Of a DNA stretch of 64,000 bases, positions 1-11,886 are shown piece after piece. The DNA lies in the NCBI GenBank assembly GCA_003290165.1, contig QNQO01000450.1, forward strand, positions 620,001 to 684,000, given 5' to 3'. The DNA comes from Berberis thunbergii (Eukaryota > Streptophyta > Magnoliopsida > Ranunculales > Berberidaceae). Made by a program: the position numbers and the translations under genes. The stretch's first letter is position 1; each line of letters begins with the position of its first letter. Under the pieces are notes generated by a model that was not told the origin of the DNA, ran no database searches, and saw nothing but the letters and a program-made list of their open reading frames with translations.

Positions 1-3000
1 GACGTGTGGGTCTGAACTTAGAAGGAGATGTGGGTAAGTTGAAAGCTGTCAACTCTGAGGCAATCTCTATTAATGGTATGGCTAGAGCTGTGCCACTACA
101 AGTTGGTCCATGGGAAGGAAGATCAAACTTCTTGGTCGTTCCACTTGATGATTTTAAGGTGATTCTTGGCCAAGAATTCTTCCGAGGAGCTGCAGCAGGA
201 CAACTACCTTTCATGGACTCCTTGGGATTTTTCGGACCCATACTACGCATTGTACCAACCTCAATTCGACCAACAACTCATGATAGAATATTGTCGGCGC
301 TCCAAGTCAAGAGAGGCTTGGCCAAAGGAGAAGATACATACTTAGCTGTGGCAAAGCTAGAGATGGAAGATGATACTAGCAAAATCCCTGAGGAAGTTGC
401 CCAAGTTATTGCTGACTTCAGCGAAGTGATGGTGAATGAATTGCCAAAGAATCTACCTCCCAGAAGGCTCATTGATCACGAAATTGAGTTAGTCTCTGGT
501 GCCAAGCCACCCGCACGTAGTCCATACCGCATGAGCCCTCCAGAGCTGACCGAATTGAGAACACAACTAGATGGCTTGTTGGAGTCGGGATTCATGCGGC
601 CCTCTAAAGCACCTTGTGGGGCACCTGTTCTTTTTCAGCGGAAACATGATGCCAGTCTTCGCCTTTGTGTTGATTATAGAGCTTTGAACAAAGTCACTAT
701 AAAGAACAAATACCCGCTGCCACTCATTGCAGACTTATTCGACCAACTTGGATCCGCCAGATACTTCACAAAACTCGACTTGACATCAGGTTACCATCAG
801 GTCCGCATTGCTGCTGGTGACGAACCCAAAACTGCTTGTTCTACTAGATATGGGTCATATGAGTTCCTAGTAATGCCCTTCGGCTTGACCAATGCTCCAG
901 CTACATTTTGCACCCTTATGAATGGCATGTTCCGTCACCTTCTGGACAAGTCTGTGGTTGTCTATCTTGATGACATTGTGGTTTATAGTGGGACTATAGA
1001 AGAACACCTACATTATTTGCGAGAAGTGTTCCAAATCCTTAGGGATAATTATCTCTTTGTCAAGAAGGAAAAGTGCTCATTCGGCCAGACCCAGATCAAT
1101 TTCTTGGTCATGTTATTGGCAATGGCAAGATTCGGATGGACATGGAGAAAGTCAAGCCAATCCATGATTGGAACTCTCCTAAGAACGTGTCTCAACTACG
1201 TTCTTTCCTTGGACTCGCAAACTATTATCGTCGCTTCATAAGGGACTACTCTAAGAGAGTTGTTGCCCTGACAAATTTGTTGAAACAAGACCGAACATGG
1301 GAATGTGATAGACAGTGTGAAGCTTCATTCCAAGACTTGAAATTGGCCGTGATGAAAGATCCAGTATTGGCCTTGCCAGACATCACCAAGCCCTTTTGAA
1401 GTCCAAATAGATGCATCTGATTATGCCTTAGGGGGAGTTTTACTTCAAGATGGTCATCCGGTAGCATATAAGAGTCGAAAGTTGAATGATACAGAGTCTC
1501 GTTACTCAGCTCAGGAAAATGAATTGCTAGCCATTGTACATTGTTTACGGGTGTGGAGACACTACCTCTTGGGATCTCAAGTCCTTGTTAAAACGGATAA
1601 TGCTGCAGCAAGCCATTTCCTTACTCAGAAGACGCTAACCTCCAAGCAATCTCGATGGCAGGAAAAATGAGCAGAATTTGACTTAGTATTGGAATACAAG
1701 CCAGGGCGCACTAACAATGTAGCTGATGCACTCAGTAGAAGGCATACCTTGCAGTGCTAACCCATACTGGTCCGAGTCACACCATCTTGGAGAAGATCAA
1801 AGTAGGCCTACAGACAGATCCACAAGCGAAGGCCATTATAGAGTTGATCAAACAAGGCAAAACTCGACGGTTCTGGATAAAAGATGGAGCAATACTCACA
1901 ACTGGTAATCGTCTCTATGTTCCGAGAACTTCGGATTTGAGAAAAGAACTTTTGAGAGAATGCCATGACACCCATTGGGCGGGACATCCAGGCTGGAGAT
2001 GAACACTTGCATTGTTAGAGAGGGGGTACTATTGGCCGCAGATACAGGAGGATGTAATGGCCTATGTTCGAACATGTCTTATTTCCCAGCAAGATAAGGT
2101 TGAAAGAGATCGCTCAGTAGGCTTACTAGAGCCCCTACCTGTTCCAACTCGTCCTTGGGAAAGTGTTTCCATGGACTTCATTACGGGGTTACCGAAAGTG
2201 GAGGATTTCAGGAGTATCCTTGTAGTTGTTGACCGATTCTCAAAGTATGTGACCTTTGTGCCGACCGGATTGACTTGCACAGCCGAAGATACGGCGCAAT
2301 TGTTCCTCAAGCATGTAGTGAAGTATTGGGGACTGCCCGAAAACATTGTTAGCGACCGTGATGCTCGCTTCACAGGAAAAGTTCTGGAAGGAGTTGTTCA
2401 AGCTCTTGGGATCCAAACTTAATATGTCGACAAGCCAACATCCCCAATCTGATGGACAGACTGAGCGCTTTAACTCTATGCTTGAAGAATACCTTCGTCA
2501 TTTTGTAAGTGCAAACGAGAAAAATTGGGTGGGACTACTTGATGTTGCACAATTCTGTTTCAACTTACAAAAGAGCTCAGCTACTCACTCCAGTCCCTTT
2601 CAGTTGGTTACTGGTCAGCAACCATTGACACCACATACAGTACTTACCGGATACGAAGGACCCAGCCCAAGAGCTCTTGAATTTGTCAACGCCAGGCAGA
2701 AAAACATTGAAGTTGCTCGAGCCTATCTTGAGAAAGCCTCCCGTCACATGAAGAAATGGGCTGACAAGAAACGACGAATTGATCCTTTTGAAGTCGGGGA
2801 CTTGGTATTGGTGAAGCTAGATATGTTCAACAAGTATAAAAGGACAGCTAGAGCACACAACAATCTGTTTCGCAAGTATGAGGGACAGGTACAAATTATT
2901 GAGAAAATCGGCAAAGTCTCCTATCGCGTCAAGTTACCACATTGGCTCTGTTTCACCCATCTTGTCTTCCATGCAAGTAACTTGAAGTTCTACCATGCAG

Positions 3001-3254
3001 ATGCCACTGATCCCACAAGAAATGTATCTACACGAGCATTGCCTAAGCATCCTACTAAGCCAGATCGAGAAGTGGAAGAAATCTTAGCTGACCGCCTCAT
3101 CAACAACACAGGCCCGGATAGAGAGTATTTGGTCAAGTGGCAGGATGAACCTCCTTCAGAGAATAGTTGGGAGCCAGTCGAGCATCTGCTGCCATACCTC
3201 TCAAAGCTGGAAAAGTACTTGGAAAAGTTTGCTGCGAGGGCGTCAGCGAATTGA
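1..3254 (+). pseudogene. Ty3/gypsy chromovirus pol remnant (PR-RT-RNaseH-INT-chromodomain)
   Basis: The polyprotein enters the window already inside the aspartic protease. Reverse transcriptase follows, with a YLDD active-site box near 963-974, then RNase H (about 1400-1740), a zinc-binding region and DDE integrase (about 1900-2700), and a C-terminal chromodomain (about 3060-3220). A chromodomain fused to integrase defines the chromovirus branch; it reads histone marks and guides integration. The frame is broken: it shifts near 1100, 1396, 1745 and 2415, and has in-frame TGA stops near 1668 and 2000. No single protein can be made. It ends 11 bases before the 3' LTR, as expected for a gypsy element. 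Family is sure; the exact clade (Galadriel-like is possible) is not. Confidence 0.93.
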
Positions 3255-3265
3255 GTGTGGGAGAG

Positions 3266-3744
3266 TGTCAGGACTAGTACTGTTGGTCAGGTAAAACCAA
3301 GGTCAGAGGTCTTTCAAGACTTTCCTAATGGTCTCAAAACTCAATGTTTCCTTTTGAAAAGTGCCCAATGCTTAGCATCTATATTATAGGGGGAAGGTTT
3401 GAGCTCTTGACTGTGAGGACGTGTTGCCTCCATTGCATAGTCGGGCCAGACTGTACCGCTAGCATTTTTATTGTTTTCTTTGCATTGCTTTTCAACTTCA
3501 AACTTGTATTTCTATTGATCGATAACATCGAACTAGTCTTGAGCAACGTCCTTCCGAACGTTCCTCCCCATTGTAATCTATTGAATGTGAATGAGAGCTT
3601 TTACTGACTATTGTGCATTATTATATTGTCTACAGATTGATATTGTGCATTCTCAAGTTAATATTTGTGCCCGTCAAAGTAACTACTCATAGGCTTACTA
3701 GTGAATTGGATAGCTAGTGCCGCATGGATTACTAGTCCGTGACA
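3266..3744 (+). repeat. 3' LTR of the chromovirus
   Basis: A purine-rich tract (3253-3265) directly precedes TGTCAGGACTAGTA. The proposed far end, TACTAGTCCGTGACA (3730-3744), is its near-perfect inverted complement, which fits LTR termini of the TG...CA type. The 5' LTR lies outside the window, so neither LTR identity nor the target duplication can be checked. Boundaries rest on the inverted ends and on the position after the chromodomain stop. Confidence 0.8.
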
Positions 3745-4653
3745 CGAGCAATGAAGTGCCAGGGAATAACGAAATTACCTGTAAGTAATTGCTCTGTCTT
3801 TTCCTCTGTGCCACCAAACACTCAACATGTAAAATGAACATGGGCCAAGGTCTTTTTTCTTTTCCCAAAATTTGGGAGTCCAAATATTTGACCCGATTAT
3901 TTGGAATCGAAATCAGAATCGGCGGAAATGGTTTTAATTCTCATGTCTATTTTCTACTGCACTATGGTTTGTTTAGTTAGCCATTCCCTTGAGAAATGAA
4001 ATTTGTTTTCCTCATTATGCAAATTCCGTTGTTTGGTTGTCTATTTATTGACAGGAAATCGATTCTTCATAAGATTGTTTTCTACTAGTCATGAGAATCA
4101 AAGTCCAGAGGGGGTCTCGAAATCAGATTCACAAAAATGGATTCAATTTTCATGTCTACTTTCAGTGCAATTCAAACAGATCCTTATAGTTTTTTCGCGC
4201 CAAATCGCTTGCAATTAAAGAAATTCATTTTCAAATTACCCAGTGCTCGAAAGCAATTTGTATCTCTCAGGCTGATAACACACATATTTTCAAGTTGAAA
4301 GGGTAGGTTGTTCACCTATTAGTTTATACACCTCGCTAACATATCATGTACAACGTTAAGAATTTATCAACCACGATATTAACATATACAACACTCTCCC
4401 TGCAGCTACAATATGGTAGGTGTTGAATGTTTGCTGCTATGTAACATATATGACATTAAGAAATCATCAATCATTGCCCTGAATCCGAAATGTCGCGTGC
4501 TCAAAAATCCAATTTGAAAATTTTGTTCGAAGAACACCACCAAAAAAAACAAACAAAAGAATGTCCATCTTGAACAGGCTGCAACACATGAACCTTTTGA
4601 TCCTTTGCTTACACCGAACGGTAGCACTACATGCACTTCACCTTCTATTGGTC
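3745..4653. other. AT-rich intergenic stretch, no gene seen
   Basis: No coding signal that I trust. It contains a diverged direct repeat of about 50 bp (around 3907-3955 and 4119-4166, sharing TCGAAATCAGATTC-like and CATGTCTA-like blocks), probably a worn small transposon. Its right edge is the target site of the large hAT element. Confidence 0.5.
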
Positions 4654-4661
4654 GTTCCAAC

Positions 4662-5383
4662 TAGGGGTGTGCACAGGACGGGATGGGATGGGATATACAT
4701 CGTCCTAACCTTGTCCCATTCAAAATGGGTTCGGGATGAGCATATACTAAAAATTCTCTTAGGAGCTTCCTTGGCATCTTCACCAATCACCCCTGCTTCC
4801 ATTTCGTGTGTGGTGTCTGTGTGTGTGTGGGGGGGGGGGGATACATTGGATAATTTATTTATTTATTATTGTTTCATTTTAATCATGGATCTCATCCCAG
4901 TTAGTTAATAACTTTGTAAACAGTTTCTTCTTCACCAGACTTGCCAACATAAGTATTATTGTATTGTTTGCTATAGTACTCTCCTGCCATTAGTTCGCCT
5001 CATCACGACGGGACAAAGTGGTTTACATGCCCATGATGGTGTAAAAAAAGGTTTATGTTTTGCATTTTTCATGGATAATTACTGTAAAGATGCAATAATT
5101 TCATATTTTTTTCATTAGAATATGATGGGCTAATAAAACCTTAAAATGAACTAAGGTAGTTGGATGGTTAAATCCTACAAGTGCCAAAGAAAAAATTGTA
5201 AAATAATGAGTTATTGATCAAAGTATCTTCTTTCTATGTTTGTATCATTGCTATGATGACTTATGCCAACCAACTTTGATCAACCACAATTAATGCTAAA
5301 ATCTATTTATCATGGGCTAATATTAAAATTATACACAATAAATATTTAAAAAAAATCATTTTGGGACCGGACAGGATGGGTAG
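4662..5383. repeat. Left arm of the hAT-like element
   Basis: Non-coding. It starts with TAGGGGTG and has repeated GGGATGGG motifs (4680-4695 and about 5363-5380), a TG/G tract at about 4818-4850, and AT-rich filler. The last 70 bases before the Tat-1 LTR resemble the bases before the Tat-2 LTR at 32760-32825. Confidence 0.7.
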
Positions 5384-6069
5384 TGATGATACACCAAAAC
5401 GATCCCAACTCTACGTCCTACATGTGTCATTATGATCTCAAGGAAAGTTAGGCCCTAGCGGCAGCCCAACATTGATCCGGCCCATGCAGTTCTAAGCCCA
5501 CCCAATGCAGTACGCCAAACAAACCCGAATTCTTACAGCCTGCTAGGCCCACGAGTCTCACAACTATCCTCAATACCCGTAAGGCCTGTTAAGGCAAGTA
5601 TCTCTAGGACCAGTTTCAGACAGGCAATTACGCCGACTTTTTACTTCCAACAAGGAAGCATATTCCAGAATACGTATAACATATGGAGACTTCCACCTAT
5701 AGAATACTCTCGGACGAGAGCTATCTCCTGCGTATCTAGGAGCACATGGCTAACAGGGAAATTTCCCTCCACAACACGACTCCTAATTAGATAATGATCT
5801 CATGCATGTCTTCTTCCCTAAACTACACCATCGATGGCCCGGTTGAACCAGGACTCCTGCACTATAAATAAGACATGAGGTTGGTAAGATAAGGTACACT
5901 ACAAACTTCCTATTTATAGCATTACACGTTCCTCAGATCCCTGCCTGACTTTAGCATCGGAATGTCATCAACCACCACAACGGTGGTCTGTGGCTCACGT
6001 GTGTTCCTTATGCAGGTCAATAGGTTTGCAAGTCAATATCAAAGCAGGGAGAGAAAAACGACTACATTA
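5384..6069 (+). repeat. 5' LTR of Tat-1
   Basis: Starts TGATGATACACC and ends ...CTACATTA just before the primer site. The same start opens the Tat-2 LTRs at 32826 and 56020. About 450 bp (5537-5980) align by eye with 28784-29223. A TATA box (TATAAATA, 5863-5870) marks the likely Pol II promoter. Confidence 0.85.
5863..5870 (+). promoter_or_regulatory. TATA box in Tat-1 5' LTR
   Basis: TATAAATA after GGACTCCTGCAC. The matching TATAAATA in the 3' LTR is near 29113, and Tat-2 has CTATAAAG near 33335, so the position is conserved between elements. Confidence 0.65.
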
Positions 6070-6092
6070 GTTTGGCTCTGGCAGTGGGGAAC
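6070..6092 (+). other. Primer-binding site of Tat-1 (degenerate)
   Basis: GTTTGGCTCTGGCAGTGGGG follows the LTR. It aligns with TTTGGCGCCATCCGTGGGG in Tat-2, the usual Tat-type tRNA primer site, but with several changes. Confidence 0.6.
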
Positions 6093-6144
6093 AATAAAGT
6101 TCCTAACCTTTCGTTAGCATCATCTCTCCTCAGAATACTAAGAG

Positions 6145-6760
6145 ATGGTGACCACCCAATCATGCAACAATGGAAAACAAACTAACACTCCCGAAACAAC
6201 AGTAGCACTGATGGACCCCGAATCGGATCCAAGATCATTTTTTCTACGTCAAGTCCTGCTGAAGATGAATATGCCCAAATCGATGAAACAAAGACCTGAC
6301 TCTGGACACGGCGAAAATGCTCAAATCGATGAAAATGCTCAAAGACCTGACCTGACTCAAATCAATGAAATTGCTCAAAGACCGGACCTGACCCAAATCG
6401 ATGAAAATGCTCAAATCGAAAATCTAACTTGCTTCAACAGCGATTTAACTGTCGTCAATGTGTGAAAGGACACGGCGATTGTCTTAGCCTTCATCGACGG
6501 ATTGGAGAAACGTAAGTTCTATAAATTCCTAACTCTGAACCCACCAGCAATATGGCAGATTTTATGAACGAAGCGCAGAGCTACATCGCCCTAGAAGAGG
6601 AAGGGGCAACCAGGAGCAAACTGGGCCCAGAGATAAATCAGTCGACAGGATATGCGTGTTTCATGAAGCCCATTTTGAGTCCGAACTATCTAATAGGTCC
6701 AGGAAAAAGGCCCTCCGAGGTATGAGGATCAAAGCAATTCGCGACGAACAATTAGCACCG
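6145..6760 (+). pseudogene. Tat-1 gag remnant
   Basis: An open stretch of 106 codons begins at ATG 6145 and carries an internal 12-residue repeat (AQRPDLTQIxEx, about 6330-6425). A further gag piece follows out of frame (6475-6600), with the FYKFLTLNPP block seen in Tat gag proteins. The central capsid region typical of the lineage is missing and stops are frequent. No Gag can be made. The repeat is peculiar to this copy within the window. Confidence 0.7.
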
Positions 6761-6984
6761 CGTGCTCAGTAGCATGACTGCTCCATGCCATTAGCATTTA
6801 TAGAAAAAGACCTCAAGGGAAGACAACTCCCACACAATGATGCCTTGGTAGTAACGATCTCTCTAGTAAGCTAGGAAGCAAGGAGAGCCTTGGTGGGCAT
6901 TAGGAGCTCATTGAACGTCTTGTTTATCCGCACGTTCCACAACATGAAATTAGAGGATAAAGCATTGACCCCCGATAATCGTTC

Positions 6985-7380
6985 GATGATCGATTTCAAT
7001 GCGAAAAGCGCTTCCCTGTGGGAAAGATACGACTGACAATAATAACGGGAGAGAAGCCAACTCAAAAAACCTTGTTTCAAGAATTCATAGTGATCGATGC
7101 ACCTTCGGCATATAATGCGGTCCTGGGGAGACCCAGAATACACCAAATGGGAGTGACACTCTCCACTCTACACCAGTGCATCAAGTATCTGACAAACCAA
7201 GTGGTCGATACGCTAAAAGGCAACCGGGTATTAGCCAGGGAATGCCAGTACATGACGACACTGCCACCGAGCGATTCTCAGTTGGCAGCTGGCTCCACAA
7301 CTAAGATGACTCTCTATCCCGCCCAAGAGGTAGGGGTAGAACAACCTATCCTAGACAACGAGGCTCCGGTAAGCCCTTGA
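6985..7380 (+). pseudogene. Tat-1 protease remnant
   Basis: The open frame at 7018-7380 holds the C-terminal half of a retropepsin: the IDAPSAYNAVLGRP block at about 7093-7134, then a histidine-containing STLHQCIKY segment. This arrangement is typical of Tat PR. The catalytic DTG part upstream is not readable. The end leads into the PR-RT linker. Confidence 0.75.
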
Positions 7381-8829
7381 CGCATGCCCAATGTCAGCCA
7401 ATCGGAGGAAGAAACCATCACGGTCTACCTTAATAGCCCTCTCAATAGCAGAGCTATTCAGATAGGTTCCTGCGTGAGCAACGACTAGGCGAAGCAATTC
7501 ACGAAGCTGCTACAACAGGATCAGGACATATTTGCCTGGGCCATGTGAGACATGACGTGAATTGACCCGTCAATAATCACCCATCATCTAGAGGTGGACC
7601 CCACGAGGAAAATTATATGACAGCCCATGGTGTCCGAGAGAAACGAGATAAAAAAATGAGGAAGTGCAGCGTTTACTCAATATGGACATGATTAAGGAAA
7701 ACATGATACCCAAACAAGGCCTACCTGAATGACAACTTCCCACTTCCCCACATTGATCAGATCGTGGACGCCACGTCTGGACATAGCTTACTAAGCTTCA
7801 TGGATGTCTACTCAGGCTACAATCAAATATTGATGCACCCACCTGATCAAGAAAAGACATCATTCGTAAATGAAAAAGGGATATAGTGTTATAGGGTGAT
7901 GTCGTTCGGCTTGAAAAACGCAGATGCTACTAATCCACAACTGGTAAACTGAATGTTTAAAAAACAAATTGACAGGAACATGGAAGTCTACATTGATGAT
8001 ATGCTAGTCAAGAGCCTCCGCATCCATGACCACATAAGATACCTCACTGAAGCGTTCAACCAGCTCAAGAAATACCAGATGAAGCTCAACCCACAGAAGT
8101 GTACATTCGGAGTTGAGTCTGGAAAATTCTTAAGCTATAGAGTAAGCACGAAAGGAATCGAGGTGACCCAAAGCAGATTTAGGCACTTCTTGACATGAAA
8201 GTTCCCGTCAGCATCAAAGATGTTCAGAGCCAGACTGGGAGGGTAGGAACACTCAACAAGTTTATATCTAAATCATCTAATAAGTGTCTTCCTTTCTTTA
8301 AAATACTAAGGGGAAGCAAAGGGTTTTTGTGGATCGAGGAGTGTGAACAAGCCTTTCAAAGCCTGAAAGCATACATGGGAGTCCGAAGTTACTTTCAAAA
8401 CAAGCGACTAGGGAAACACTCTACTTGTACTTGTCTGTTTCCAAGCACGCTTTCAGCTCGGCCCTCGTACGAGACGATCGGAGGACCCAAATACCAATTT
8501 ATTACGCCAGTAAAACCTTCATGGAAGCATGGGCACACTACCCAGACCTAGAAAAGTTAGCTCTGGCACTGGTCGTATCCTCTATGAAACTGAGACCCTA
8601 TTTTCAGGCTCACTCCATAATGGTTTTGACCAAGCCGTTTGGCTCGATACTGCATAAACCAGAGTTATCCGGCAGAATGGTAAAATGGTCGGTAGAGCTT
8701 GGACATTTTGACATAAACTATGCTCCAAGAACAACCATCAAAGCCCAGGTGCTGGCAGACTTCATCGTCGAGTTCACTAATAGAGAAGAGCCAAAGACAG
8801 ATCACCAGACCTTGGACTCAAGCACCTAG
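7381..8829 (+). pseudogene. Tat-1 reverse transcriptase and gypsy RNase H remnant
   Basis: RT fingers and palm are spread over frames with many stops (7440-7950). The catalytic palm is readable at 7953-8198 with an intact YIDDMLVKS box near 7990. Connection and RNase H follow at 8195-8829 (YYASKTFMEA, SGRMVKWSVELG, LADFIVEFT). The pieces at 8195-8551 and 8425-8829 are in different frames, so at least one indel separates them. The order and motifs leave little doubt about identity. Confidence 0.85.
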
Positions 8830-9250
8830 GATTGGGTCTTGCGCTATGACGGATCATCAACGGGGAAAACAAGCGGAGTCGGGATCACACTCCGCTCCCC
8901 CAACAGCTTCACTATCGAAAAAGTCGCCAGATTCGGCTTCTCGGCTTCAAACAACAAGGCCAAATACAAAGCCTCCTGTCCGGCCTAAAGCTAGCCTCGG
9001 GGATCGGAATAGATCACCTAACGGCATACAACGACTCAAGACTGGTAGTCAACTAGGTCAAAGAAGATTTCAACATCAAGGACCCCTATATGATAGCCTA
9101 CCGCGAAAAATACTCGGTACAGTGAGCGGGGTCAAGAGGTGTGAGCTCATACAATGCCCTCGAGAGGACAATAAAAGAGCTGACGCGCTAGCTAGAGAAG
9201 CCTCAGCCTTGGCTGAAGTCTCAAGTAGTCTCATTGAATACCAAGAGTGA
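8830..9250 (+). pseudogene. Tat-1 second (archaeal-type) RNase H remnant
   Basis: After an in-frame stop at 8827 the DNA still encodes WVLRYDGSS and SGVGITLRSP, then an NNKAKYKA-like block and YNDSRLVVN. This is the layout of the extra RNase H acquired by Tat elements. The reading frame changes several times. It lies between the first RNase H and integrase, as in intact relatives. Confidence 0.7.
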
Positions 9251-10510
9251 TCAAGCCTCGACGAAGAAGAACCTAGAGATTTTTGCGCTGCAGACGCATG
9301 AACAAATTGGATTACTCCGGTCCTCGAATACATCGCAACGGAACCCTACCGACTAAAAAGGTCGAAGCCTGAAGACTTAAAAACAGAACAACAAAGTACA
9401 CTATCTTAAATGGCAAATTGTACATGAGGTCAGTTACTGGACCCCTACTCTAATGTCTTTCACCTTCAGAGTTAAGTCAAGTCCTGGGAAGAATCCACAT
9501 CGGCATATGCAAAAATCATTCAAGCGAGATAACCCTCACCCATAAAGCGTTAACTCTAGGGTACTATTGGCTGACAATGCAGTGATGCACCAAGGATACT
9601 ATCCACAAGTGCGAAAAATGTCAGAGGTTCGCATCGTACACGCACATGCCTGCTCAGCCACTGATACCGATGACAAGTTTGTTGCCATTCGCCAAGTGGA
9701 TGATTAACATCGTCGGACCACTCCCAGCTTCGTCCGGTAAAAGGTTCCTTCTTGTGGTCATTGACTACTTCACCAAATGGGTCGAGGCCGAACCTTTATC
9801 CAAGATAGGGCAGATCCAGATAGAAAAATTCATATGCGCCACCATTGTCTGTAGATTTGGCATCCCTAGAGTGTTGGTCAGCAACAACGGAACTCAGTTC
9901 AAAGGTATCAAGGTTAAAAACCTGTGATAAAGTTTGAACATCAATCACCACGTCTCTTTGCCAGGGCACCCACAAACAACCGACCAAACATAAGTTACCA
10001 ACCGAACAATCCTAGAGGTAATCAAAAGGAAGGTTGATACTGCCAAAGGAAACTCTGGGAATATCAGACAACTAAAAGAATCCCTACCGGAAAAACACGC
10101 TTCATCCTGGCATACGGGTCAAAACCTATGGTTTCGATAGAACTCGAAGTGCCTACCTTCCAAATGGAGGAATTCAGACCAAATGGCAACGATAAAGTCT
10201 TACGCATTGGACTAGACCTCCTTGAAGAAAATGGGATCTAGCTTCCGCCAAGATGGCTACCTACCAACAACGGATAGCGCAATACTACAATAAGAAGGTT
10301 AAGCCACGCGAGTTCAAGGTAGGAGATTGGGTACTTAGGAAGACCCAACAAAACACCAAAGAAGTCGAGACCACGGGAAAGCTAAACCCAAACTGCGAAG
10401 GACCCTACAGAGTAACTAAGGTCAACGGGCCGGGGACGTACTAGCCGGAAGACGTAGATGGCGACGAGCTTAAACGACCATGGAATGTAGAAAATCTCAA
10501 AAAATAGTAT
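9251..10510 (+). pseudogene. Tat-1 integrase remnant
   Basis: Contains a zinc-binding segment near 9560-9650, then the DDE core in an open stretch at 9646-9927: FLLVVIDYFTKWVEAEPL with the first catalytic Asp, and the second region near FGIPRVLVSNNGTQF, where the usual Asp is Asn. The C-terminal part is readable at 10253-10444 (KVKPREFKVGDWVLRK, LNPNCEGPYRV). It is interrupted by stops at 9925 and beyond and is not functional. Confidence 0.85.
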
Positions 10511-10599
10511 CAATAAAAATATTTTCTTTTACTAGAACTTCCACTGCTGTCTGTAACGACCCCTGATCATCCCTACTGCGACCAGACTCGAATGTCATC

Positions 10600-11335
10600 C
10601 CCAACGCCCAGTCCGCTGCGTGCGGGCAACGACGACCGAGAAAGTGGGAGTCTAGTCAGCGTTCACACGCATGATGATGATGACTCGCCAAGGGATCATT
10701 GCTTTCCAACAGACAATGATCGACGAACTTACCAGGTAAGCTTAGTCAGTTCGCGACTGGTTATGACGGCTTTTGGTGCCTAAAGCCTAATCAGTGTATG
10801 CGAGCAACGACAACCGAGGAAGTGGGAGTCTAGTCAGCGTTCACAAGCCTGATGACGATGACTCGCCAAGGGATCACTGCTCTCCAACAGAAAATGATTG
10901 CCAAACTTACAAAGTAAGCTTAGTCAGTTCGCGACTGATGTTGTAGGGCTTTCGGTGCCCAAAGAATAGTCCGCTGCGCGTGAGCATCGACAGCCAACGA
11001 AGTGTGAGTCTAGTCAGTGCTTCCATGCCCGATGACAATGACTCGCCAAGGGATCATTGCTCTCCAACGGCAATGATCATTAGTTAGTTCGCAATTGATA
11101 ACGTCGGCTTCTGGTGCCCAAAGCCTAGTCTGTTGTGCACAGGTGACGATGGTCAAGGAGTGAGAGTCTAGTCAGTGCTCACATGCCTGATGATGACGAC
11201 TAGACAAGAGATCATTGTTCTCCAATAGACAATGATCGCCAAACTTGCTAGGTAAGCTTCATCAATTCGCAACTGATGACGACAACTTCAGGTGCTCAAC
11301 ACCTAGTCTGCCACACGTAGATAACGATGATCGAC
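10600..11335 (+). repeat. Tat-1 3' tandem repeat, about 180 bp per unit
   Basis: The block GAGTCTAGTCAG recurs near 10649, 10827 and 11006, and a shorter unit starts near 11165, giving about four units. Each unit carries GATCATTG...CAATGATC, an 8-bp inverted repeat around a 12-base loop (intact near 10696, 11051 and 11211). Tandem arrays between integrase and 3' LTR are a known property of Tat elements and a source of plant satellites. Confidence 0.85.
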
Positions 11336-11589
11336 GAAGCCAATGTCTCTTTGAAATTTATGAACGACAATGATGACCCACCGCACAATCAATGCTCTCC
11401 GAAGGATAACAGTTTTCGGAACACCTCAGTGGGCAACCTACAATATGCGGACCATAATGGCTCACCGATAAACATAGCAACCAAAAACAGTCAGTTTCGA
11501 TACAACTTGACTGACAAAAATATGTGGTATGCTCTGTAGTACAAATTCTATGATCTACAAAGCATTTAAAGAAAACTCGACAGTACAAG

Positions 11590-11886
11590 ACAAAACAATA
11601 CTTTCATTAAAAAAATTCCATCTGCCCCGGGAAGGACGTAATAACTATTTTAAGGAGAAACAGCCTCCTCAGCAGCTTGTCCTGCAAAGCCAGAACCTTC
11701 CCCTCTTGAGATGGGTCCAAAAGTAGCCCTCTATAATGGGCGAAGTCGAGGTCGGCACCGGGGTGCTATTCTTTGATAATCTCCAAAAGCTCTAATCTAC
11801 CCCGAATAACCTCTGACGAGATCAATGGCCTACATCTAAAAATGTCGAAATCCACCGCACAAACTAAGGCAGCATAGTGCAATCGT
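11590..11886 (-). pseudogene. Tat-1 antisense ORF, 3' portion (split by Athila)
   Basis: On the minus strand this stretch encodes HPGADLDFAHYRGLLLDP followed by QEGKVLALQDKL, with one stop. This fits the C-terminal part of the extra ORF that Tat elements carry opposite to pol. Its 5' portion continues on the far side of the Athila-like insertion (27627-28819). The function of this ORF family is not established. Confidence 0.6.

Noticed and set aside
10600..11335. Regular repeats as a CRISPR-like array
   Set aside because: The units are long, diverged and without unique spacers, and lie in a plant retrotransposon. They are Tat tandem repeats.
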